This document shows positions 12,201 through 24,248 of a stretch of 64,000 nucleotides of DNA, in pieces (the stretch's first letter is position 1; each line of letters begins with the position of its first letter). The notes under the pieces were generated by a model that was not told the origin of the DNA, did no database searches, and worked only from the letters and a program-made list of their open reading frames with translations. Source of the DNA: Pezicula radicicola (taxonomy: Eukaryota; Ascomycota; Leotiomycetes; Helotiales; Dermateaceae); the NCBI GenBank assembly GCA_003008705.1, contig PDUO01000063.1:161690-225689 (forward strand), given 5' to 3'. The position numbers and the translations under genes are program-made.

Positions 12201-13643
12201 CTGGCGTATCATCTTCGTATCTTTCAGGGAGGACTACCTTCGGCGGTTCTCTAGTTAGTTGCATTGAATTTTGTTTTGAGGTGCTTGATCCAGGGGTATC
12301 AGGACCAGAGCCATGTCGAGGAAAAGGGGGTTCTGAGTTTTGTCGTAAGCGGTGAGAAAGACCGAATAGGTCGCCAAAGCTTTTTCTTCCTGTGGAGGTA
12401 GAGGTTCGCGTCGATGGTAAGGGAGGGGTTGGTAAGGGGTCGTCACTGGGCATATTCCGTAAAGAACTAAGAGTGGAAGATCTACCGCGGGCCCCAAGCC
12501 TTCGGCGAGTAGGAGAGGATTTTACAGAGGCTGTGGAGTCGCCTCGAAGGAGTGCTGGCTGCCCCACAACACTATGTGCTGGAGAAGGAAGAGGCGAGGA
12601 AAGTCCAATATTTCCCATATCTTCAGTTGATGGAGACTGCAGAGCCCTCACTGCAGCAGAGTCAGAAGCAACGGATGCTCTAGAAGCGGTAAGATGGTCT
12701 TGGGGGTTGGACTTTTGCGGGAGATGTGAGAGGTCAAAAAAGGGACTTGGTTTTTTTCTACGTGGCAGACGAAAGAAAGTCGTTGTGGTGTGAACAGTAT
12801 GGGTTGTAGTCGTAGTTGTTGCATATACCCCATGGTCTCCGGAGCTTCCGTCTGACCTTGACGACTCGGACAGTCGATTGACAGGAAGTGCCAAGGTTGA
12901 GGCAGCGTCGTCGCCATACGCAGGTGGAGAACTAGTACCAGCCTGGGTTACAGGTCGTTCAGGTTCATCGAAAGTAACACGACTCTTGCTCCCAGATGAT
13001 TCATTTTCAGACATCGTTTTCCTTCTTTCCTTCTTCTCGATCTTCAACTCTGGTGGAGGATTGGGATCGCTCGAAGTCTTGTTACGTCCTCCAAGCTTCA
13101 TACGCGACTTCTTCTTCGTCATGCCTCCGGTATTCACATCGATTGTTGGTGCTGTCGTTATGATTTCGGGGGCTGGGTTGGTCAGTTAGCAACGGCATGC
13201 AAATCAAGATCATGTACCAAGAGAACAGAGCTACGCTTACGAGTTGGCAGAGGCGGGGCTTCCGTTTGCGCTGCTTGAGCTTGAGCTTGAGCTTGTAGTT
13301 TCGCCCGGGTTGATAGCGCACCTTCCGAGGCGTGCCTGAACTTGAGCATGCTAAATCGACGATGCTTTGAATGCTCTTCTTGTACTGGCGGTGACGAGGG
13401 ACGTTCTCCATCCTGTTCGGGGTCGTCTGCAGCGCTCTTTCCATGCCCAAATCCAGACGAATAATGAGTGGCCTCGGCAGCAGACGGCGACAGAAAATCC
13501 GTTTTACGGGGAATCTGCTCACTCGCTCTGCCATCGGGAACTGCAGTACTCAAATGCGAATCCATCGAGAAAAAGCTATGCCTCCGCATGTCGATGTCGC
13601 TGGCAAGACCCTTCCGACGTAACAGGCCCGGCACAATTGGCAT
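9289..13643 (-). CDS. Sec7-PH domain Arf guanine nucleotide exchange factor
   Basis: Minus-strand gene with exon 1 at 13643-13241 and exon 2 at 13172-9289, about 1428 residues. The 68-nt intron has GTAAGC and CCCAG ends and a GCTAAC branch site. The true ATG is at 13643; the open frame just upstream lacks an ATG. The long N-terminus is disordered and Ser/Pro-rich. A Sec7 domain lies at about residues 450-620. It has the ELPKETQHIDRCLQSFANRY motif, where the Glu is the likely catalytic finger, and LLILHTDVFN. A PH domain lies at about 725-860, with a helical, coiled-coil-prone segment after it and another disordered tail. This order matches the yeast Syt1/Yel1 and animal EFA6 group. These proteins load GTP on Arf GTPases at Golgi or plasma membranes. 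Which Arf is served cannot be told. Confidence 0.88.
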
Positions 13644-14417
13644 GGTGAAGAACGGGTTGCTCAATCATTGAGCACAACGCGGGTGATTGAGATGGGTAGC
13701 AGAGTAGTGACGATGTGATCTTCTTCAAGTGTTTTGTTTATTCGTTCGTTCCGGTCTGTGTCACCAGCTGTTACGGGATTGTTGCGATAGTCAAGTCCCA
13801 GCTAGGAGACCCCTGTGCAGTTCGGTGGGCAAACGAACGACGACGATGATACGTAAGAAAGACAAAGAAACTAGATACGGCGACCACACCAATATGAAGA
13901 TCAATTAAGATATCATACGGAGAGTTTGGATTGATTACAGTACAGCGTGAATGAAGATGATGAGTGACTTATGTCGATTACGTCTGTTTCGGGTCTCCTT
14001 TTTTGCTTTGGTGCTGGTCCAAGACCCCAAACTCTTGATTTAGAATAGCGCTAAAGTTCGTAACTTCCGAAGGCGTCCATGGTGTTGGCCTCAGCCTCAG
14101 CCTCAGCCTCAAAAGTTACAATATACCTTCGTAACTTTGCAAAATGCTTGCATCAACCCCACCTACCCACTAATATACATTCGCTCCACTCCCGACTACT
14201 GCTGCCCCATCCTCTATCCTCTATCTTTTACAGTAGCAGACTCTGCCTTCTACTTTCTGCTCGCACACTTCAGCAACATCCTCAATTCAACCTAGTATCC
14301 TTATCGTAAGGACCGAGTCCTCAATGTAAATAGCCCGTACCCGGCACGACGTCTGCTCTGCGCACGCGACCATCCAACACAGTGACAGAAAAGAGAGCAT
14401 CGCTCCATACATTGAAC
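13644..14417. promoter_or_regulatory. divergent promoter region, Sec7 gene / ECM14
   Basis: 774 bp between two divergent start codons. It holds a short tandem repeat of the hexamer CCTCAG (about 14088-14112) and CT-rich tracts (14140-14290) typical of fungal leaders. No gene was seen. Confidence 0.5.
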
Positions 14418-16381
14418 ATGTGGAGCCGCGTTGAAGCCAGGCACTTGCAGAGGGCAACGCTGGCCTTTTGTGCCATACTTCTTCTTGTCTATGGCTTATG
14501 GGAGTTTTGCCTACCGACCTTCGCGCATCAATCGTCTGTGCTACCGGCCACGACGCCGCGATTGAGCAGGTTTAGGGATTCAACCATTCGCAGATTGTTC
14601 GGTAGCCCTTTAAAGAACGGAAGACCTTGCCATGCAGCCGATGGCAATTCACGCCTTTCGACTCCCCGAGTGCCAACATCGTTTCGTGCGAGATACGGAG
14701 GAGACGTGGTTCTGCGCTTCAATATCAGTACTGCCGTAGAAGAGCATGCATTGGCTGAAGCTGCAGACACTCTCTTCCTAGATGTCTGGGAATTTACGAA
14801 CAATTGGGCCGACATAAGACTAGCGGAGGCCGATGTATGTTGCAATGAACATGAGAGAACGCATCTGCCGTGTTGACTTTAATATTATAGGTACCATCAC
14901 TCCTCGGACTGCTACCCAATTCTCTGCAAAAGGCATATGCTCCCTTGGTGCCGGATTTAGCAAAACTTATCTTTGATTCACACCCGTCGCCTTCCTTCGA
15001 GGACACACGGCGCCCATATCAAGCTTTCAGCCCTGCTGTGAAGAGTGCAGATCTGAATGCCGCAAAGACCCCTGAAGTTGACAACTTTTTCTTCCGTAAC
15101 TACCAGCCCTACTCAGTAATTGTGCCCTGGATGCGGCTAATGGCTTCAATGTTCACAACGTATGTATTCTCTTAGTAGAACCTTCCAGTGTAGTTATGAG
15201 ACATGTCTATGCTCAGGAGACATTGAATTATGGCTCATAAACCTCATCTTCGCGTCTAGAATTGGTGAGGTAGCACTAACACTCTATTCTTGATCAGTCA
15301 TTGTCGCATGATCAGCATCGGTACGTCTTTTGAGGGCCGAGATATCTCTGCTCTGCGAATTGGGGTGTCTCCTAGGAATGCACAAGAACCACGGGGGCCG
15401 CGGAAGACAATAATCATATCAGGTGGTTTCCACGCTCGAGAATGGATATCAGTAAGTACGGTGACTTATATAGCGTGGTCTTTGATCAACTCCTATGGTA
15501 AGTCTCCGGATATCACCAAGTATCTAGAAGAATTTGATTTCGTCCTTATCCCTACGGTTAATGTTGATGGATACGTATATACTTGGGAGGTAAGTGATGA
15601 ATTCCGCAACCCCCCGAGTATTGTGATGGCGAGTTAACAGAGCCTCTACTAGAATGACCGGCTCTGGCGTAAGAACCGACAACAGACCAGCCTTCGGTTC
15701 TGTCGTGGACTTGATTTAGACCGAAGTTTCGGCTTCGAGTGGGATGTAAATTCCTTCCAGCCCAACCCATGCTCTGAGAGCTACCCGGGTGATGAGCCCT
15801 TCCAGGCTGTCGAATCGCATAGGTTGGCCGACTGGGCAAATAACGAGACTGAAAATAACAATGTGAAGTTTGTTGGCTTTTTGGATCTTCATTCCTACAG
15901 CCAGCAGGTCCTTTATCCGTATTCATACTCATGCGCGGCCTACCCACCAAGTCAAGAAAACTTGGAGGAACTAGGCATGGGTCTCGCAAAAGCTATCAGA
16001 CAATACAGTGGAGAACAATACGGAGTCGCTTCGGCCTGTGAAGGTGCTGTTTCTTCCAAAAATAAGGATGACGGAGACGTTGAGGCTCGGATGGAAACAG
16101 GCGGTGGATCAGCTATTGATTGGTTCTACCACGAACTACGGGTTCGTTATAGCTATCAGATCAAGCTGAGAGATACCGGAAGTTATGGATTTTTGCTTCC
16201 GAAGGAGAACATCGTGCCGACCGGAGAAGAAACATTCAGAGCTGTAGAGTACTTCGCGGATTTCCTACTTGGAAACAAGGGTATTGAGAGCTTGCTCTCG
16301 GATGATCATTTGCATGAAGAACAGCCTGTTGAAGAAGCTGAAATACCACTAGCTGAACTAAGAAGGAGAATGATGAGATGA
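14418..16381 (+). CDS. ECM14: Inactive metallocarboxypeptidase ECM14-like (M14)
   Basis: Four exons, 14418-14834, 14891-15159, 15298-15589 and 15653-16381, encode about 568 residues. The start is the ATG of [10 protein letters not shown], because the frame upstream has only GTG/TTG. A hydrophobic segment (about residues 13-33) is a signal peptide or anchor, followed by a propeptide-like region and the M14 fold. Zinc-site residues are kept in [10 protein letters not shown] (His about 274 and the Glu two after Arg) and in LDLHSYSQ. The catalytic Glu of active carboxypeptidases is replaced by Lys in [12 protein letters not shown] (about residue 496). That substitution is the hallmark of the Ecm14 group, whose members lack peptidase activity and are linked to cell-wall assembly. 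The protein is probably secreted or vacuolar. Confidence 0.9.
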
Positions 16382-17243
16382 AGGTATTGACCTACAGTTT
16401 TTTTAAGGATGGCGTTTAGGGGCTGTGAATTGGACAAAGCACCAGGAAGTACAGTATGATAATGCAAAGGGCGTTGTTTGGAAAGGGAAACTGTTATACC
16501 TGGAGGACCAGCGGATCGGTGGATTACTTTTATGGCACTGGATTTATCTACTTCTCTTAATAAAAGTGTGCTCAGACAAAGTTGACAGTCGAGGTGAATG
16601 TGTACAAGAAAGCGCTGAGTGCTACTATTCTGTGGATGCAGCAAGCCTTCTGTGTCTGCTATCCATAGACCCAACAACCCGGTTACAGGAAGAGTTGATC
16701 AGCAAAGCAGCCTTTTCATTTTGAAGAGCATTTGTACGGAGGTCATAGCAAAAACTATAGAGACTATAGGTGGTTATAGGGGTGTCGCGACAACTTATAG
16801 GGCATAAGAGCCTATAACTAGCCCCTATTCTACACTATCTATAGGGCGTGGTAGGTATATTATAGTGTGCTTAGGCAGGGCAAAAGAGGACTAGGTTGCT
16901 CAGACCCCTGTAACCCGTTGCTGTAGCATTAGGTATTGACCGCCTAAAGGTCCCTGTAATCTCCAAACTTTTTGCCGTGACCTCCGCAATCCTGTCTTTC
17001 CAAAGGCGTAGCTTAAAAGCGGGCGGTGAGGATACAACTCTCGGCTCTCACAAACTACTCCGCTCGGAATTGACTTTCGCGCCCTTTGCATCATTACTGC
17101 GTCATGCGGAGTTGCTTGCCTCTCATAAGTTCATGAACTCTCCTCTTAAACTCATAAAGCACTCGTTCAATTAGCAGCACCTTCAAAACGGCCCAACTGA
17201 CAACAGATAAATACACATATCTCACATCAAAAATACAGTAACA
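16382..17243. other. intergenic with short AT-rich repeat relic
   Basis: Between about 16740 and 16880 the sequence is a patchwork of CTATAGG/TATAGG words, like the interior of the element at 19038-19632 and the RIP-mutated islands later on. It may be an old repeat fragment. The last 100 bp form the leader of the epoxide hydrolase gene. Confidence 0.4.
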
Positions 17244-18855
17244 ATGGCACCAGAACCCTTCAAAATATCCGTTCCCCAATCCAAGATTGACTCACTCAAA
17301 ACAAAGCTATCTCTTGCGGAATTTCCTGACGAGCTTGACGGAGCAGGCTGGGATCTCGGTGCTCCAAAAGCTGATGTTCAACGACTTGCCAAGAAGTGGG
17401 AACAATGGGATTGGCACCAAGCTCAAGAGAAATTGAATGCTGAGTTACCTCAATTTCACACCGGAGTTGAAGTCGATGGGTTTGGAACTCTCGATATTCA
17501 TTTTGTGTGGCAGCAGAGCGAAGTTAAAAATGCTATCCCACTGCTATTTTGTCATGGCTGTAAGTTAATATTTCCCCCAACCAACAACTAGGTGGCTGAC
17601 TTTTTTCTCTTCAGGGCCAGGGTCATTTCTGGAAGTTAGACATATTCTTCCACTTCTTTCTCAGCCAGATGGACCAGCATTTCATATCGTCGCTCCATCT
17701 CTCCCCAACTTGTAAATCTTTCAACGATATTCTGTTGCATTTTTCTAGATTTTATTAGATAAAAATAGTGCTAACCTCATGCAATTTAGTGGGTTTAGCG
17801 AGGGAGTGAAGAAACGTGGTTTTGCAGCTATCCAATACGCAGAAACTTGCCACAAATTGATGCAGCAGCTCGGTTATAAAGAATATGTCACTCAAGGTTT
17901 GTAGCAGGAGTATTTTCTGGTCACTATCTTCTATGTCTATGTTGTTCATCTCTTGAATTGCCTTTTTTTTTGTCGGACAAACACTATGTCAAACAAGCAG
18001 TTTTGACTTCTCTCTAGGAGGCGACTGGGGTTTTACTATCACAAGAACCATGGGCATTCTTTATCCAGAATATGTGAAGGCCAGTCACATCAATATGTTT
18101 TTGGTCTCAGCTGCGCCACAATTCAAAAAGCATCCGATATTGGCATTGCAACATGCTGTTACTCCATATGGAGAGAAAGAAAAGGCCGGCTTTGCTCGAA
18201 CGACCTGGTTCCAAAAGGAGGGCAGAGGCTATAACCTTCTTCAATCAACCAAACCCCAGACGCTCTCATATGCCTTAAAAGACTCTCCTGTAGCTCTCCT
18301 GGCTTGGATATATGAGAAGCTCCATGATTGGACTGATGATTACCCCTGGACTGATGACCAGATACTTGAATGGATCAGTATTTACCAATTTAGTCGAGCT
18401 GGACCTGGAGCCGCTCATAACATGTAAGTTGATAAAGCCTTTTCTGTACAATTTGTTCTTTCAGGCACTAACCAGCTGAAGCTACTACGAGGTCACGCAC
18501 TCGGATGAGGACCCGAAACCAAGTCATGTTACTCGTGAAATGATGATGTCTTATGTCCCTAAGGTGAAACTTGGATTGGCTTATAATCCGAAAGAGCTGG
18601 CTGTTGTCCCTAAAACTTGGGCTAGAACGTTAGGAAATATTGTGTTCGAAGCTGATAATGAGAGAGGAGGGTAAGATCTCTCTGAGTATCTTTTTAGAAC
18701 TTAAGGCTGATCTTAGAATTTTTAGTCACTTCTATGCCATCGAGCATCCCGAGTATCTGGCAAGAGACTTAAAAACCATGTTTGGGAAGGGAGGTGGTGC
18801 TTTTGGTGTTGTGAAGGGAAAATCGGGTTACGATGATGATCGGGCAAGACTCTAA
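17244..18855 (+). CDS. Epoxide hydrolase (alpha/beta hydrolase with EHN domain)
   Basis: Six exons: 17244-17559, 17615-17711, 17790-17896, 18018-18423, 18482-18670 and 18726-18855. All join in frame, giving about 414 residues, the usual length. The N-terminal EHN lid (residues 5-100) starts [23 protein letters not shown] (about 104-109) is the oxyanion-hole motif, GGDWG (about 175) holds the Asp nucleophile, and [11 protein letters not shown] (about 373) holds the catalytic His. This matches microsomal-type epoxide hydrolases, which add water to epoxides through a covalent ester. Exon 5 uses an AAG acceptor because nearer AGs would bring stop codons. The physiological substrate is unknown; detoxification or secondary metabolism are both common for fungal homologues. 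Confidence 0.88.
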
Positions 18856-19037
18856 TTTCTGAAGTTGTCTTATGAAGTCTAGTTACAGGGGAAAGTCCAT
18901 AGGCATTATTGTGCCATATTACTATTAATGACAGTGGCTGCTTCGATGCCTAGTTCTCCGATATCAAAAGTTTACTTAACCACAAATTTTGCTACGTGAA
19001 ACAGTACTCGAACTTTGCAGTAAGAAAGAAATCTTAC

Positions 19038-19632
19038 TAAGGCCCTGTTTGGTTCGACCTTTCAGACGTCAGACGTTATTCCTAGACGAGATAAGAGTTG
19101 AAATAGAAAATCAACTGACCAGACGCTTTTAGAGTAGACCAATTTCAACTCTAAATAATATGAAATAAGTTGAATTTCATATGAAAATACGAATAAGAAT
19201 TTAGCAGGTAGTTTTCAGACTATATGCTAATAATAAGGCTTATATTAAGTACTAAGGCGCCCCCGGAACTTACCGATAGGGAGTATAGCTTATATTTATA
19301 GGGAGCAAGGCCTAAGTTATAGGGCATAGAGTATTATAGAAGAAGAAGAAGAAGAAGAAGAAAGAACTACTATAGGGTATATAGCCTATAGTTTATAGGT
19401 TGTCTGACGACTTTCGAGTTCGAAAGTAGCCGAGGGTGCAGACGGAATTCCGACTGTTTTTAGACGCTTTTTGGAGGGAAAGAATCGATTCATCGGAAAA
19501 GCATATAAAGATATTGATCTAAGCTTTTTTGTATAAAATGTTGTTGCTAAACGCTTATATGGTTGTGTAGGTCTATGCCTCTATATAAACTGGCATCTGA
19601 CGTTAGAAAACCACGAACCAAACAGGCCCTTA
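19038..19632. mobile_element. MITE-like element with terminal inverted repeats
   Basis: The left end (19038-19056, TAAGGCCCTGTTTGGTTCG) and right end (19614-19632, CGAACCAAACAGGCCCTTA) are inverted repeats over 19 bp with one mismatch. Subterminal CAGACGTCAGACG and CTGACGTTAG words also mirror each other. No ORF lies between them. A (GAA)n microsatellite is at 19339-19363, and TATAGG-rich, possibly RIP-altered sequence is in the middle. The TA or TAA/TTA at the borders fits a target duplication of the mariner or Harbinger type; the precise type cannot be settled. The size (about 595 bp) and lack of coding fit a non-autonomous DNA transposon. Confidence 0.75.
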
Positions 19633-20515
19633 ATGTATTCACATTTGGATGTTGCTTGTCAGTTTGGATTTCAAGATTAACGGAGTAGTTCAGCATAAGC
19701 CTCGGGGGAATAAATATTTATATGAATACAGGAGATTGATGGTATTATAACTTTAAACCCCAAAATTTCGCAGACTGCAAGAAAATATTGCAAGAGTCCA
19801 AATCGAACACTCATTGGTCGCGAGCTTCGCAACTGGTGGGAAGAAGCCGCGTATCATACAGAACTGCTTGCTCACTTCACCACATAATTAAGGTATCAAA
19901 GATACTCAAACTAGTTCTAAAATCCAAGTAGGCTCTTTTAAATTTAGGCAGCTCATTCACATACCAGAAAGGCAATGATATTTAATATATAACTCAAAGA
20001 CGCAAGACTCCAGTACTGTTCATTCATAGGTAGATATCGCTTGTCCCTGGAGTTGACTCCAGACTCGGCCGTACCTCAATCACGCAATCCCTTAGTGCTG
20101 ATTAACAATCCAAACACCACCACTAGTACACTGCAGCACTACAGTATATAAAAAAGCCTTCCGTCCCACCATCTCGCAAACATTCCAAAACGTCAAAACC
20201 CTCGTTTCAAAAATTAATTGTAACGCCAAACCAACTCCTAGACAAATTGCACGCTATGGGCAATCGGTGGCGGGACAATGCAAAGCCCGACAGGGTTTAG
20301 AATGTCTGCGAATTTGCGGGCGAGGCTAGGCTGAAGTAGCTAGGTAGATCTCTCTATGGATTTCTGTCCTGTGTTTCGAGTTTCATTTCGACGTCTTCAA
20401 TTCAGAGTTTCCTCAATCGTTTCTTCCTACTATTTCTAAGACCTTTTCAAGTTTGTGTCTTTTGAGTATCTTGTTCGAGTCAATTGTACTTTATAAACCA
20501 GCGGGTTTTAGCAAA
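19633..20515. promoter_or_regulatory. promoter and leader of MGST3-like gene
   Basis: No gene was seen. The final 150 bp before the ATG at 20516 are T/C-rich like a fungal leader. Confidence 0.4.
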
Positions 20516-21176
20516 ATGGTTTCCTTCGAGCTAGCATCGGAATATGGGTACGTACCTTTCCCCCTACCAAACTATTTCTAGATGGCCGGCATGATACTAC
20601 ATGCCTTCTTATTTACCTTCTTGCTTCTGCTAAGACTAGATCTGCGAGCAAGTAAAGGTCTCTCGAAATATAGCAAACACTGACATATCTTAATTCTAGC
20701 TACGTCGTACTCGCAGCAACCTCAACATTTATCCTAAACTCTGCACATACCTTGAACACTGGGTAACCCTCCCCTTTATTCCAAAACCAGCAACATGAGT
20801 ACTAAATCAAGATCATCACAGTAAATACCGTAAAGCCGCAAAGGTCGATTACCCAGCACCATACGCACCATCATCCGACACAAGCCCCGAAGCCATCCGT
20901 TTCAACTGCGCACAGAGATCCCATGCCAACTATGTTGAGAACGTGGTAGTCCTCCTCCCATCTCTGCTGATCGCAGGTCTCAAATTCCCACTTACGAGTG
21001 CTGCATTGGGTTTCTTTTGGACTGCTTCGAGATGGAGTTATATGGTTGGTTATAGTAAGGGTGGACAGGGTGGGAAGGGGAGATATAAGAATGGTGGGCT
21101 TTTGTTTTGGCTTGCGCAGCTTGGTTTGCTTGGTTTGAGTGCTTATAGTGGGGTTACTATGGTTTTGGATAAGTAG
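20516..21176 (+). CDS. Microsomal glutathione S-transferase 3-like (MAPEG)
   Basis: Three exons, 20516-20547, 20700-20762 and 20822-21176, encode about 149 residues, the usual MGST3 length. The first intron is long (152 nt) and follows only 10 codons (MVSFELASEYG). The family signature FNCAQRSHANYVEN sits at the end of the first cytosolic loop, after the first membrane helix (YVVLAATSTFILNSAHTLNTG). Two more hydrophobic segments and GYSKGGQGGKGRYKNGG follow, as in human MGST3. Members are four-helix ER membrane trimers that conjugate glutathione to lipid peroxides or leukotriene-like epoxides. It stands next to the epoxide hydrolase gene, so both could act on lipophilic electrophiles, but that link is inference. 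Confidence 0.9.
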
Positions 21177-24100
21177 GCTTTTCTTGGATTCATAAAGGTT
21201 GAAAGGTGTATGGACGGTATGTACAAATAACGTTGCGTGTTGAAAATGGACAAATAATCTGCGAAGGAGATATGCAGGTCCTGGTTGTACCCGCTAAAGT
21301 TATTACAACCTGTTTTTGGAGCTCCTTTGCTGGACACGGGAAGGGCTTGATGTCTCACTTGTCAGTTACCATTTTGTACAGGTGACTAGAGTCTAGTTCG
21401 TCGTAATGAGATTCTGATAGGTTTGTGGTGCTGGGAAATCCCGTACGCAGTACGCGGCGTCTTTGAGTTTACGTTCTTGCGTCTCCCGGCCTTCTGATGG
21501 TACAGTACTCAAAATGACGAACTTTAAGGGAAATGGGTATGACATCTCCAACCTGAGTAAGAGAAAGAGGATGTGAGCTGATTGCCTTGATCGTGCTTGT
21601 ACTCCGTAGATTATCCTTCTCTCGCTAGTCAACCGTTCAGCAGGTGTGACGTACCTTCGGTGAGTTATTCACCACGATCAAGTTTTTTAAGCTAGGTAAA
21701 GGCGTCGAAGGATTCCCATGGAAAAGCAGTGACGAGCTTTATTGCTGCTTCACACCCTCCTCGGCTCTATCTGATAGTCATCCTTCTAACCGTCCACGAA
21801 AAGTCTAAGTCAACTGTTTGGGACACTTGTTTTGAGGGGCCAAGCACGTAGATAGAACGGGACGTAGAGATACACCGACTGAAGTCGTATAGATCAGCGC
21901 AGAGGCAACGTTGTCGATTCAATTCCTGTATAAATACTGGCAAGTATTTGGGCGAATAATGCTACGAAGCTGTGAAAATTGGGGTACAGTGAATCGTAAA
22001 AGGCCAAGCAATGTCAAGTTTGATCTAGCAGAGCAGCGATGGCGACTTGCAAGGCTGCTACCTAGAACATGTAGTTTTTTTCAGAAAGAGATAGTCAGGG
22101 TGAAGAGAATCCTGACAATAATTGTGACTGCTTTCAGTTGTGCCGCAATCCTTCGATTCATGCCGACCATACCCATTCTCATCATGTTAAAAGTATGTAA
22201 TACAGAGCACTCAAGTGCTGAAGTGAAACATATATTGAGTCATCGGTCTTGGGTCCGAATATCGCAAGGCATACTTTAGAGAGAAGGCAGTCACTTGACA
22301 TTGCGGGGAGCCATCATTGATTGGCGTAACAAAGTAGAAGTGCACACGACCAAAGGAAAGAAACGGCAAGAGACTCAGCGCGAACATGTTCAGGCTTTTG
22401 AGGGTCGACATGATTGACTGTGTTGCAAACCGTGGTTCTGGTACTCGATAGGAGGATATCTGGGTACCTGCATCCATGCTCGAGGAACAATGGCTTGGTG
22501 GGTTCCTCCCGTCGTTCATGAACGAATTGGCGTCAGCAACGACCATGTGTTCGACGAGCTTGGATAAACTGCTGCACGGTGCTTTGAGGGTTGTGGCGGA
22601 GGAAGAGCGATGTGGATGGCTTCATAATCTGACGGGCGCGCCGTGCTCTGCACAGCCTTGCGCGGTGCAGTAAACTGACCCCTGACTTGGTGGAGGCTTC
22701 ACCCCTTTGGGGCCGAAACTGCAACCAAATCACAATACCAACAGCAACAATTATTCATCAACACCATCGCATCCCCACCAGTAATGACGATGTTTTGCAG
22801 AACCTGTGCTCCCGCTGCCATCGCTGCGCACCCGCGCATTGCAGCAGCCTGCAGGAGTTCGGACGATTTTCTTGCAAATGATGTTGCTTCAGATTCCAGC
22901 CCAGTGGAAGGGCTGAAGCAAGAAGATGGTCCCAACCAGTGAGGGCCTCATTTTCCATTCGCAGGATATACGCTCTATGGCCACGCATTATACACACGCG
23001 CGCCAACGAAAATCAGAGACGCTGGCCAGAAACGCAGGCACTCCAGTCTCTGGTCTCGAAGTCACCGAGGAGCTGAATAAGTGAGACGCTGTCACACCAC
23101 TACAAACAATCTCGCTCTCCTTTCCGTCTTTTGCAGGTAACGACGAAACAACAGAACTCGTATCTCAGAATCCCCTCATTATTATTGGCCTCAAAGCTCA
23201 GTCTGCCTCGCATCGAAAAGGGAGAGGGCCGTCCCGATGGGTGCGACGTCTGCTATTTCGGGGTTCCCTTTTGGCTGGAGACTCAAATGCTCAAATCACA
23301 TTCCTCTAACCCTCGTCAACCAGCCAACGCCAAAGCTCAATCTGGTCATCCGCACCACCCCCCCCATACTCCAAGATTCCAACAAAAAGCCCAAGAATAA
23401 GAAGTAATCACACTACGATAATAGCAAACCCTGTTTCATACTGCTGTGCCGTCGGAGACGGGGTGGTGTGGTGTGGTGTGCAGACAAAAAAGAATGCAAG
23501 CAGGTACTGTGTGGCTTGAGGCTGTGTGCGAGGCTGTACTTTCTGCAGTCTGCCTACTCTACCAAACTACCCCCAGACAGTCATCCGGCAGCCAGCCAGT
23601 CACCACCTCGACGCTCGACACCATCATTCCCTCTTGAGCAATCAGGCAGACAAGTAACCACTTTTCTCACTCCCATATATATAAGTAGCATTCCATTTCC
23701 CACCATTCATATATCTTCTTCTTTTTCTTTCTCCTATCACACCGACCACAACGACTCACATCAACCAATACCCTTCGACTCACACCTGACATCGCTATTC
23801 CCGAGTCGGCTACTACTACAACGACAAGGCTCCCATCTCTCATCCCGAATATATCCTCTTCTCCAGAGTTTTTCACCCCCAGACACTACCTGGTTTAGCA
23901 TTTTTCAGCAACACTATCGAATCCCTAGTTCGTCTTGGCTCTCACTACCCGCCGCAGATTACACGACAATTATTTATACATGTCATCTCCATGTCTCTAA
24001 GACACTACATACTTCCAGAAGTTCGATTAGTCTTTGTACCAGACTTTGGAGACTGACAAACGCCCTCGGGATTTAAGTCGAGAAGGTTCCTGAAGAAGAA

Positions 24101-24248
24101 CGTCCGAGAAACTCAAATCACTTTTCCGACACCAACACCAACACCAACACCCGTCACTCACATTCCTCACCCCCATTACGCTCCAGTCTGAAAACAAACA
24201 AACAAACAAACAAACCCACCTGGCCTTTTATACGTTTCAACCTTCACA
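21177..24248. other. long intergenic region with one possible small gene
   Basis: Three kilobases with no firmly supported gene. ORFs at 21911, 22211 and 23131 lack family resemblance. A possible small gene at 22783-23400 is listed separately. From 23400 the DNA is GT-rich, then CT-rich, and looks like a long leader for the gene at 24249. Short tandem repeats ACACCA (24130-24151) and AAAC (24191-24214) lie just upstream of that start. Confidence 0.45.
22783..23400 (+). CDS. Possible small multi-exon gene, unrecognised
   Basis: An ATG at about 22783 opens MTMFCRTCAPAAIAAHPRIA, a Cys/Ala/Arg-rich start that resembles mitochondrial presequences of small ribosomal proteins. The frame closes at 22940. 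A second open segment (about 22966-23082, reading KSETLARNAGTPVSGLEV) and a third after a TTTTGCAG acceptor at 23136 could be further exons. I could not build a fully consistent model, because the first possible intron would be only 26 nt. It may be a real mitochondrial protein gene with other splice sites, a decayed copy, or chance. Confidence 0.2.

Noticed and set aside
12392..12793. 133-codon plus ORF inside the Sec7 gene
   Set aside because: Antisense shadow of the disordered region; no motif.
21911..22279. 122-codon plus ORF
   Set aside because: No recognisable domain, and it overlaps a minus ORF of equal length; probably chance.
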